Source of the DNA: Selenomonas sp.
Lineage (GTDB): Bacteria; Bacillota_C; Negativicutes; Selenomonadales; Selenomonadaceae
Length of the DNA stretch: 5,768 bases
Direction: 5' to 3'
Assembly: GCA_017940705.1 (NCBI GenBank)
Contig: JAGAYB010000074.1
Location: forward strand, 1 to 5,768
The translations under genes were made by a program, and so were the position numbers. The notes under the pieces are model-generated. The model was not told the origin of the DNA and did no database searches. It saw only the letters and a program-made list of their open reading frames with translations. This document shows positions 1 to 4,734 of this stretch, piece by piece (position 1 is the first letter of the stretch; every line of letters begins with the position of its first letter).

Positions 1-117
1 AAACTGGAACAATGTCTACGATTTTCCTATAACAACACCTAATTTATACTAAGGTAATTATTCGGCATACAGAAAAGAATTCCTGCCTCATGAAAAAATC
101 TTTATTGGTATTTGCCA
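1..117. other. Noncoding flank downstream of ymdB
   Basis: I see no convincing reading frame in this AT-rich stretch. It follows the ymdB stop codon on the minus strand. I found no GC-rich hairpin followed by a T-run, so the operon is not visibly terminated here. A minus-strand TATAAA at 43-48 could be the -10 box of a promoter for the next leftward gene, but no good -35 box stands 16-18 bases upstream of it. In Negativicutes a spoVS-like gene often follows ymdB. None of its coding sequence is visible here, so that remains a guess. Confidence 0.45.
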
Positions 118-897
118 TTATTCTCTTATCATGATGCGTTCCACACCTGTTGTGCGGTTTGTGGCATCGTCAATATCCACAATAAGCGCCGAGTAAACCA
201 TCGGGCCGCTTTCCTCCAGATCAAACCGGCAGGGCATGGCCGTGGTGAATTTCTGCAAAATGATTTCCGTCTTGACACCCAAAATGGAATTCCATGCCCC
301 CACCATGCCCAGGTCGGTAATATAAGCCGTCCCCTGCGGCAGGATGCGCTCATCTGCCGTCTGAATATGGGTATGGGTACCCACCACGCCGTTTACCCGG
401 CCATCAAGGTACCAGCCCATGGCCATTTTTTCCGAAGTGGTCTCAGCATGGAAGTCCAGAAAAATGATATCACATTCCCGTTTCAGCTCACGCAGAATAT
501 CCTCCACCTTTTGGAAGGGACAGTCCAGCGCCGGCATAAACGCCCGGCCGGAGAGATTTATCACGCCGATGTTTTTGGCCTTAAAGGGATATATGCAATA
601 TCCCTTGCCCGGCGTTCCCTCGGGATAATTGGCCGGACGAATGAGAAAGGGCTCACTGTCGATAAACTCCAGCACATCCTTCTTATCCCAGACATGGTTT
701 CCCGAGGTGATGACATCTGCACCGCCATGATAAAGACCATCCAGAGATTTACGCGTGTAGCCCTTGCCTCCGGCAGAATTTTCCCCGTTGACAATGACCA
801 CATCAATATTTTTTTCCTGCCGCAGCCCGGGCGTATATTTTTGGAAAGCCTTGCGCCCCGGTTTGCCCACCACATCACCAGTCAGCATTATCCGCAT
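118..897 (-). CDS. ymdB: YmdB-family calcineurin-like metallophosphoesterase (TIGR00282 type)
   Basis: This 259-residue protein is close to the 264 residues of Bacillus subtilis YmdB. All the dinuclear metal-site residues expected for the family are visible: D8 in GDVVG, E39 and N40 in NGEN, N67 and H68 in SGNHVWD, H150 in DFHAE, and H175 and H177 in GTHTH. In the family these bind two metal ions and hydrolyse phosphodiesters. B. subtilis YmdB acts on cyclic nucleotides and influences the switch between motility and biofilm formation. The protein should be cytoplasmic, with no signal peptide or membrane segment. The ATG at 897 has an AGGAG at 904-908 with a 6-base spacer. That site lies only a few bases from the upstream gene's stop codon (910-912), so translation is probably coupled. 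It is the last visible gene of the rny operon. The family call is very secure. The physiological substrate in this organism is not shown by the sequence. Confidence 0.96.
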   Translation of the reverse strand: MRIMLTGDVVGKPGRKAFQKYTPGLRQEKNIDVVIVNGENSAGGKGYTRKSLDGLYHGGADVITSGNHVWDKKDVLEFIDSEPFLIRPANYPEGTPGKGYCIYPFKAKNIGVINLSGRAFMPALDCPFQKVEDILRELKRECDIIFLDFHAETTSEKMAMGWYLDGRVNGVVGTHTHIQTADERILPQGTAYITDLGMVGAWNSILGVKTEIILQKFTTAMPCRFDLEESGPMVYSALIVDIDDATNRTTGVERIMIRE

Positions 898-903
898 ATA
901 GTT

Positions 904-908
904 CTCCT
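904..908 (-). promoter_or_regulatory. Ribosome binding site of ymdB
   Basis: AGGAG on the minus strand sits 6 bases before the ATG at 897. It nearly touches the TGA stop of the preceding gene at 910-912. This fixes the ymdB start and suggests that ribosomes finishing the upstream gene can restart here. Confidence 0.8.
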
Positions 909-909
909 C

Positions 910-1455
910 TCAGCGATTATAAACCAGTACCTTATCCTTGTCGCGCATGCCTATCATACGCTCTTTAATGCGCTGCTCCTGTGCCGTGTCCAGCATTTGG
1001 TCCAGCAGATTGCTTTGCAGTGAAGAAAACTCCGGCTCCAGCACATCAATATTATGCCCGTCAGCCTGCAGCTTGTCACCAAACTTATCCTGAAACAGCT
1101 GCGCCAGCAAATCCAGTTCGCCGCGCAGCATGGTGCTGAGCTGCCGTTTCACATGCACCGCCATGCGCTGGCCATGAATATCTGCATCCACAGCCAGCCA
1201 GACAGGGTTGCCGCCATGCAGGTCATGATAGGTCTGCACACTTTCATCCAAGAGCTTGGCAAATTCTTCCATTTCCTCATGGCTGACAGTGCTCCCCTTC
1301 ACCACAAAGTCCAGTGTAATTTCTGTATCCTCAGGCTCGTAGGTCACCGTATCTATTTCCGGGTAGCACACCAGCAGGGAGGCAATCAGCTGTACGCCGA
1401 TGCTGGCCTGTTTGCGGCCGCTCTCTGCTTTGCCATTTTGTTTAAACCCAAACAT
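910..1455 (-). CDS. Conserved-looking protein of unknown function between rny and ymdB
   Basis: I do not recognise this 181-residue protein. The frame is open up to a TTG at 1488, but a GAGAGG at 1463-1468 places the best start at the ATG at 1455 (7-base spacer). The adjacent ATG at 1458 has only 4 bases of spacing. The protein begins MFGFKQ and has no signal peptide or clear membrane segment. It looks like a soluble alpha/beta fold: a helix around 20-30, strands around 34-39 and 45-52, a helix around 58-79, strands around 85-103, then long helices around 105-125 and 142-170. It has two cysteine-free histidine-bearing stretches (H77, H80, H94, H101) but no known catalytic motif. It lacks the HGxLHLxGYDH signature of YbeY. 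It lies 76 bases after rny and 12 bases before ymdB on the same strand, so it is almost certainly co-transcribed. A role in RNA turnover alongside RNase Y is inferred only from that position. Confidence 0.85.
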   Translation of the reverse strand: MFGFKQNGKAESGRKQASIGVQLIASLLVCYPEIDTVTYEPEDTEITLDFVVKGSTVSHEEMEEFAKLLDESVQTYHDLHGGNPVWLAVDADIHGQRMAVHVKRQLSTMLRGELDLLAQLFQDKFGDKLQADGHNIDVLEPEFSSLQSNLLDQMLDTAQEQRIKERMIGMRDKDKVLVYNR

Positions 1456-1474
1456 CATTTTTCCTCTCAATAGA

Positions 1475-1495
1475 TTAAGAGGGCGCAAGGCTCAC
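1475..1495 (-). other. Possible six-codon mini-ORF behind an orphan Shine-Dalgarno
   Basis: A perfect AGGAGG at 1505-1510 (minus strand) does not serve the 181-residue gene, whose start lies 49 bases further on. It does stand 9 bases before a GTG at 1495 that opens a frame of six codons (MSLAPS) ending in TAA at 1475-1477. It may be a leader peptide, a relic of an older start, or chance. Confidence that it is translated usefully is low. Confidence 0.2.
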
Positions 1496-1500
1496 GCCCT
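1480..1500. repeat. Short inverted repeat in the rny-downstream spacer
   Basis: AGGGCG at 1480-1485 is matched by CGCCCT at 1495-1500 around a 9-base loop. In the leftward transcript this gives a 6-bp GC-rich stem between the rny stop codon and the next gene's ribosome binding site. No T-run follows it in the direction of transcription, so it is unlikely to be an efficient intrinsic terminator. It could mark an mRNA processing or stability point, or it could be chance. Confidence 0.4.
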
Positions 1501-1531
1501 ACACCCTCCTAACTGTCATGCGTAAATTGCT

Positions 1532-3079
1532 TTATTTTGCATAATCGACGACACGGGTTTCACGAATAACCGTGGCCTTAATCTGGCCGGGATATTCCAG
1601 CTCGTCTTCGATTTTCTTGACAATATCATGTGCCAAAGCTACAGCCTCAGCATCGTCAACCTTGTCCGGCTTAACCATCACGCGGATTTCACGGCCTGCC
1701 TGAATGGCAAAGCAGCGTTCCACGCCTTCGTAGGACTCGGCGATTTCTTCCAAGCGTTTGAGACGCTTGAGATAGGATTCCAGACTTTCACGGCGTGCTC
1801 CGGGTCTGGCTGCCGATACGGCATCAGCTGCGGCCACCAGAACGGCCTCCACACTGGTTGCCTCCACATCACCATGATGTGAAGCAATACAGTTGATGAC
1901 GTCCTTGGATTCCCGGAACTTACGGGCAATATCTGCCCCGATGGTGGTATGGGAACCTTCCACCTCATGGTCAATGGACTTGCCGATATCGTGGAGAAGT
2001 CCTCCCCGCTTAGCCAAAGTCACATCACAGCCCAGCTCCGATGCCATGACACCGGCCAGATGAGCTACCTCAATGGAATGATTGAGGACATTCTGCCCGT
2101 AACTGGTACGATAACGCAGACGTCCCAAAAGTTTAATCAGCTCTGGATGGATACCATGGACACCGGTATCAAAGGTTGCCTGTTCACCGGCCTCCTTAAT
2201 GCGTATGTCCACTTCACGCTTAGCCTTTTCCACCATTTCCTCGATACGGGCAGGATGGATACGGCCGTCCTGAATCAATTTCTCCAGAGCAATTCTGGCC
2301 GTCTCACGGCGTACCGGGTCAAAACCGGACAGGATAACCGCTTCCGGCGTATCATCAATGATGAGGTCAATGCCGGTCATGGTTTCCAGCGTGCGGATAT
2401 TGCGCCCTTCACGGCCGATGATGCGCCCCTTCATTTCATCGTTGGGCAGCGCCACTACGGAAACCGTGGTTTCAGCCACATGGTCAGCAGCACAGCGCTG
2501 AATGGCCTGACTCAGGATATCACGAGCCTTTTTGTCGGACTCATCCTTAATCTGCTGCTCATACTCCTTAATCTTCATGGCCTTTTCATGCTTCAGCTCT
2601 TCTTCAGCCTCAGCCATGAGCATGGTACGCGCTTCTTCGGTGGTCAGGCTGGAAATTCGTTCCAGCTCCGCCTTCTGTTGTTCGTGAATCTCATCTATCG
2701 CCTGCTGGGTCTTGTCAAGGCGTGATTCCTTACGGGAAAGGCTTTCCTCTTTCTTCTCCAGTGAATCCAGCTTGCGGTCAAGATTTTCTTCTTTTTGCAC
2801 TACGCGGCGTTCCTGACGCTGAAGTTCGCTGCGGCGCTCCTTCGTCTCCCGTTCCATTTCCTGACGCTGGCGATGGATTTCCTCCTTCGCCTCTAAGAGT
2901 GCCTCTTTCTTCTTCGTCTCGCCTTTTTCTTGTGCATCCGCTACAATGCGTTTTGCTTCTTCTTCAGCGGAGCCTATCTGAACTTCAGCCGTGCGTTTCC
3001 GCATGGTGTAACCCACACCAGCACCGATGATTGCTGCAACTATTACCGCTACTACTATTTCGATAACGATAATACTCAC
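1532..3079 (-). CDS. rny: Ribonuclease Y (membrane-anchored endoribonuclease)
   Basis: RNase Y starts bulk mRNA decay and processes selected transcripts in Firmicutes, anchored to the cytoplasmic membrane. The 515-residue product matches the usual length of about 520. Residues 3-25 form one hydrophobic membrane helix. Residues 30 to about 200 are a charged Glu/Lys/Arg/Gln-rich coiled coil. A KH RNA-binding domain follows, with [10 protein letters not shown] at 218-227. The HD hydrolase domain has H334, the H363-D364 metal pair in [12 protein letters not shown] at 401-404 and D419 in [16 protein letters not shown]. All expected parts are present. The reading frame begins with GTG at 3079, and no in-frame start exists between it and an upstream stop at 3101-3103. 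That GTG is buried inside a near-consensus Shine-Dalgarno (3076-3085), so the exact initiation codon is uncertain; ATT at 3073 or ATC at 3070 would be better spaced. Product identity is essentially certain; the start is not. Confidence 0.97.
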   Translation of the reverse strand: MSIIVIEIVVAVIVAAIIGAGVGYTMRKRTAEVQIGSAEEEAKRIVADAQEKGETKKKEALLEAKEEIHRQRQEMERETKERRSELQRQERRVVQKEENLDRKLDSLEKKEESLSRKESRLDKTQQAIDEIHEQQKAELERISSLTTEEARTMLMAEAEEELKHEKAMKIKEYEQQIKDESDKKARDILSQAIQRCAADHVAETTVSVVALPNDEMKGRIIGREGRNIRTLETMTGIDLIIDDTPEAVILSGFDPVRRETARIALEKLIQDGRIHPARIEEMVEKAKREVDIRIKEAGEQATFDTGVHGIHPELIKLLGRLRYRTSYGQNVLNHSIEVAHLAGVMASELGCDVTLAKRGGLLHDIGKSIDHEVEGSHTTIGADIARKFRESKDVINCIASHHGDVEATSVEAVLVAAADAVSAARPGARRESLESYLKRLKRLEEIAESYEGVERCFAIQAGREIRVMVKPDKVDDAEAVALAHDIVKKIEDELEYPGQIKATVIRETRVVDYAK

Positions 3080-3085
3080 CCCCTT
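3076..3085 (-). promoter_or_regulatory. Near-consensus ribosome binding site overlapping the rny GTG
   Basis: On the minus strand this reads AAGGGGGTGA, nine of ten bases identical to the ideal AAGGAGGTGA. The GTG usually chosen as the rny start (3077-3079) lies within it, so SD pairing and start-codon decoding compete for the same bases. Rare in-frame start codons ATT (3073-3071) and ATC (3070-3068) lie 5 and 8 bases past the G-run. Confidence 0.55.
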
Positions 3086-3090
3086 GTTTC

Positions 3091-3108
3091 TTATTTGCTG
3101 TTATGCAT
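3091..3108 (-). other. Possible five-codon upstream ORF in the rny leader
   Basis: Within the predicted rny leader, AAGGA at 3116-3120 stands 7 bases before an ATG at 3108. That ATG opens a five-codon frame (MHNSK) ending in TAA at 3091-3093. The stop is 11 bases before the rny GTG, a distance compatible with translational reinitiation. The SD and spacing are good, but such short frames occur by chance, so translation is unproven. Confidence 0.3.
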
Positions 3109-3118
3109 TATTTTTTCC

Positions 3119-3147
3119 TTGATAGTTCATTAACTATACCTTACTAT
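3119..3147 (+). promoter_or_regulatory. Candidate promoter of the 96-residue zinc-motif gene
   Basis: TTGATA (3119-3124) and TACTAT (3142-3147) are 17 bases apart on the plus strand, matching five and four of six consensus bases. The start would be near 3154, leaving a leader of about 100 bases. The -10 box shares bases 3146-3147 with the opposite-facing rny -10 box, so polymerase could occupy only one of the two promoters at a time. Confidence 0.5.
3122..3137. repeat. Inverted repeat in the divergent promoter zone
   Basis: ATAGTT at 3122-3127 and AACTAT at 3132-3137 form a 6-bp inverted repeat around CATT. It lies between the -35 and -10 boxes of the rightward promoter and at about +2 to +17 of the predicted rny transcript. 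It could be an operator for a dimeric regulator, or a weak 5' stem on the rny mRNA. It is AT-rich, so chance is possible. Confidence 0.35.
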
Positions 3148-3174
3148 TTTAATGTTTTTCCCTATGAGTGTCAA
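3146..3174 (-). promoter_or_regulatory. Sigma-A-type promoter of the rny operon
   Basis: On the minus strand a perfect TTGACA (3169-3174) is followed after exactly 17 bases by TAAAAT (3146-3151), five of six matches to TATAAT. Transcription should start near 3139, giving a leader of about 60 bases before rny. It is the strongest-looking promoter in the window and probably drives rny, the unknown gene and ymdB together. Confidence 0.82.
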
Positions 3175-3238
3175 GAAATCCTAGCCAAATCAACGCAAAT
3201 GCAGTAAAATGAAGTACGTACTTATTTTGACTATTTTT

Positions 3239-3243
3239 GGGGG
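3239..3243 (+). promoter_or_regulatory. Ribosome binding site deciding the start at 3254
   Basis: The G-run GGGGG followed by TA lies 10 bases before the ATG at 3254 and resembles the G-rich core of the SD used by rny. The earlier in-frame ATG at 3209 has no purine-rich site upstream. Starting there would also place 15 hydrophobic residues before the first CxxC. Confidence 0.55.
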
Positions 3244-3253
3244 TATCTTCACT

Positions 3254-3544
3254 ATGGTAAAATGCTCTGAGTGCAGCCGCGACATTGCCGAGGCGGAAGC
3301 ACTTGTCAATACCGGCGAAAACGGGGAAAAGCGCATTCTCTGTCAGGACTGTTTCCAAAAGCTCACGGGCGTTGATTACAAGACCTTCGCCTTCCGCAAG
3401 GAAAATGCCAAACAGACTCTGCTGGCGGTGCTTTTCTGTATCGGCGCAACTATTTATGCCTTTGTGGAAAAAGGCGTGGAATGGGGCATCGGCGGCATTG
3501 TGCTCACAATTCTGGTCTATCTCTTTTCCAGCAAAGCAAAATAA
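3254..3544 (+). CDS. Small membrane protein with N-terminal CxxC...CxxC zinc-binding motif
   Basis: I do not recognise a named family for this 96-residue protein. Residues 4-33 carry two CxxC knuckles, C4/C7 (CSEC) and C30/C33 (CQDC), spaced as in zinc-ribbon or treble-clef folds. They probably bind one zinc ion. Residues 56-71 and 78-92 are hydrophobic and look like two membrane helices separated by a short EKGVEWG loop, with a lysine-bearing tail (SSKAK). The metal-binding head is most likely cytoplasmic. I chose ATG 3254 because of the G-rich ribosome binding site. An upstream ATG at 3209 would give 111 residues and add a hydrophobic stretch, but it lacks an SD. The gene runs divergently from rny and convergently with the kinase gene, so it appears to be a single-gene transcript. 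Its stop codon lies within the shared terminator. Function is unknown; a regulatory or membrane-adaptor role would be guesswork. Confidence 0.8.
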   Translation: MVKCSECSRDIAEAEALVNTGENGEKRILCQDCFQKLTGVDYKTFAFRKENAKQTLLAVLFCIGATIYAFVEKGVEWGIGGIVLTILVYLFSSKAK

Positions 3545-3576
3545 AAGCAGCCTTCCGCGGAAGGCTGCTTTTATTT
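3539..3576. terminator. Bidirectional intrinsic terminator between convergent genes
   Basis: Bases 3539-3576 are a perfect 38-base palindrome with a GC-rich core (GCAGCCTTCC and its complement) centred at 3557/3558. It is flanked by A-rich sequence on the left and T-rich sequence on the right, so each strand ends its hairpin with a T-run. It can stop both the rightward zinc-motif gene and the leftward kinase gene. The stop codons of both genes (TAA at 3542-3544 and, on the minus strand, TAA at 3571-3573) lie inside the palindrome. Confidence 0.93.
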
Positions 3577-4593
3577 CATTATCTCCCGAAACTCTTCCGC
3601 GCTCAGCTGGAAGGTATCCAAAATCGCCTTGCTGCTCATGGTACCGCTTTCGTAGAGTTTTTTCAAAATGGCTTTCCGCGCCATGGACAGGCCGTGGGCG
3701 TAGCCTTCATCATAAAGCGGCTGCAGGGCATTTCCCTCGTTATTGCGCTGATTAAGTCCGCCCAAAATCGGATTCTGCATCCGCACATCCGGCTTTTGCC
3801 AAAGCGCCGCCCTGTCTACCATTCTCGTGGGCATCACCTTGTTTTTCAGCTGATAGTCACCATCCGGCAGCATCTGCCAGGTTTCTTCCGCCGGCCATGA
3901 TTTTTTCAGGCAGCGCTCCACATTTGCCCGGTCAATCTTCTGATAGAATTTCTTTGCTGCCTCCAAGGTGCTGCCACCGGCCACCTTCCGCTGTATCAGC
4001 CTGTTTTTTAAATCAGCCGGGTCAGCCGTCACAAAAAGACTGTAATCGGCAAAGCTGCGGACATTCTGCCAGCGCTCCTCTCCCAAAAGCAGCCAGTTGC
4101 CCTCCAAAATGACAATAGGCTTGCGTACCGTCACCATCTCATCAATAATGTCATGGATGGTTCTGTCATAGACAGGCCACCTGATATCGCCCTGCCGCAC
4201 ATCGGTGAGCTTGCCGATAAGTTTTTCCACTGCAAAGGTTTCCGGGCTGCCTTTTATCGAGCTTAAGGGAATGATCTTCCCCTCCCGTTCAATACTGTGC
4301 GAAGTCAGATAACGGTTGGGATAATGAAAGCCATCAAGCCCCAAGGCCTGCACCGGCACCAGCCCCTCGCCGGTCTGCGACAGCTTTTCCAAAAACAGCG
4401 CCAGCGTGGACTTGCCGATCCCCGGCGGCGCAGCCATAAATATAATCATGCGCCGTCCCAATTTTTGCTGCGTCTTGCTCATGCGCCGCAAAAAGGGAAT
4501 AAACAGATTGTCTATAGTGGCCTGATTATACTGAACCTTATAAGCCAGACCGTTTATCATCAAGCGGCAGGTACGCCATACCTTTTCCTTCAT
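3571..4593 (-). CDS. P-loop nucleoside/nucleotide-type kinase with a C-terminal extension
   Basis: The 340-residue protein resembles the Firmicutes 'nucleoside/nucleotide kinase family' (uridine kinase/pantothenate kinase superfamily, PRK09270-like). The Walker A loop is at 55-63 (APPGIGKST). Superfamily signatures follow: LDGFH at 86-90, KGSPETF at 114-120, PVYDR at 140-144 with a nearby H147, and LEGNWLLL at 163-170. A lid-like RKVAGGS at 202-208 comes next. It should phosphorylate a small hydroxyl substrate with ATP in the cytoplasm; the substrate cannot be read from sequence. The core seems to end near residue 250. Residues 250-340 are extra, ending in a helical stretch (GYAHGLSMARKAILKKL) and a short helix-turn-helix-like tail. 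The frame is open to a TTG at 4611 and also offers ATG 4599. AGGAGG at 4601-4606 is too close to ATG 4599 but 7 bases from ATG 4593, so I chose 4593. It is transcribed alone, divergent from the M48 gene. Confidence 0.88.
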   Translation of the reverse strand: MKEKVWRTCRLMINGLAYKVQYNQATIDNLFIPFLRRMSKTQQKLGRRMIIFMAAPPGIGKSTLALFLEKLSQTGEGLVPVQALGLDGFHYPNRYLTSHSIEREGKIIPLSSIKGSPETFAVEKLIGKLTDVRQGDIRWPVYDRTIHDIIDEMVTVRKPIVILEGNWLLLGEERWQNVRSFADYSLFVTADPADLKNRLIQRKVAGGSTLEAAKKFYQKIDRANVERCLKKSWPAEETWQMLPDGDYQLKNKVMPTRMVDRAALWQKPDVRMQNPILGGLNQRNNEGNALQPLYDEGYAHGLSMARKAILKKLYESGTMSSKAILDTFQLSAEEFREIMK

Positions 4594-4600
4594 CGTCATG

Positions 4601-4606
4601 CCTCCT
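4601..4606 (-). promoter_or_regulatory. Ribosome binding site deciding the kinase start
   Basis: A perfect AGGAGG on the minus strand lies 1 base from the ATG at 4599 and 7 bases from the ATG at 4593. It lies downstream of the TTG at 4611. Only 4593 has workable spacing, so the longer frames are unlikely. Confidence 0.8.
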
Positions 4607-4621
4607 TGCAAATCACTTCCC

Positions 4622-4627
4622 TTTATA
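4622..4627 (-). promoter_or_regulatory. Candidate -10 box for the kinase gene
   Basis: TATAAA on the minus strand lies 28 bases upstream of the kinase start and 15 bases before its AGGAGG. That would give a short leader. The best -35 candidate at 18-base spacing (TTAATG, 4646-4651) matches only half the consensus, so the promoter is weakly supported. Confidence 0.4.
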
Positions 4628-4688
4628 GTACATCGGTTAAAATCTCATTAAAGTTAAGAAAAAATCCCCACAATCCAAATTTTTTCGC

Positions 4689-4694
4689 TATAAT
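4689..4694 (+). promoter_or_regulatory. Perfect -10 box for the M48 peptidase gene
   Basis: A perfect TATAAT precedes the M48 gene by 40 bases and gives a predicted start near 4701. No good TTGACA-like -35 stands 16-18 bases upstream (the closest is TCCCCA at 4665-4670). Expression may therefore depend on an activator or rest on the -10 and the surrounding A/T-rich DNA. Confidence 0.6.
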
Positions 4695-4710
4695 ATTTAT
4701 AGAAAATATT
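4692..4710. repeat. AT-only inverted repeat over the M48 transcription start
   Basis: AATATTT at 4692-4698 and AAATATT at 4704-4710 form a 7-bp inverted repeat with a 5-base spacer. It overlaps the end of the -10 box and the predicted start site. It is positioned as a repressor operator would be, but its low complexity makes chance quite likely. Confidence 0.3.
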
Positions 4711-4718
4711 CTCAATAC

Positions 4719-4724
4719 AGGAGG
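4719..4724 (+). promoter_or_regulatory. Ribosome binding site of the M48 peptidase gene
   Basis: A perfect AGGAGG stands 10 bases before the ATG at 4735 and supports that start. Confidence 0.8.
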
Positions 4725-4734
4725 AATCGCTATC

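Noticed and set aside
100..120. Terminator for the rny-ymdB operon just after ymdB
   Set aside because: The only stem there is about 3 bp (TGG/CCA) and AT-rich, too weak to act as an intrinsic terminator despite a nearby T-run.
112..1023. Long plus-strand open frame of 303 codons opposite ymdB
   Set aside because: It lies antisense to ymdB, which has complete catalytic motifs and a good SD. The plus-strand frame has no SD, no recognisable domain and His/Cys-rich antisense-like composition.
1949..2725. Plus-strand open frame of 258 codons inside rny
   Set aside because: It is the antisense shadow of the RNase Y coiled-coil, KH and HD regions, with no ribosome binding site and no recognisable domain.
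3209..3253. Earlier start (ATG 3209) for the zinc-motif protein, adding a third hydrophobic segment
   Set aside because: No purine-rich site precedes it, while a G-run stands 10 bases before ATG 3254. It cannot be fully excluded without conservation data.
3149..3358. Minus-strand open frame of 69 codons upstream of rny
   Set aside because: It overlaps the rny promoter and the zinc-motif gene, lacks an SD and shows no motif.
4594..4611. Longer kinase starts at TTG 4611 or ATG 4599
   Set aside because: The AGGAGG at 4601-4606 lies inside or right next to these starts and is correctly spaced only for ATG 4593.
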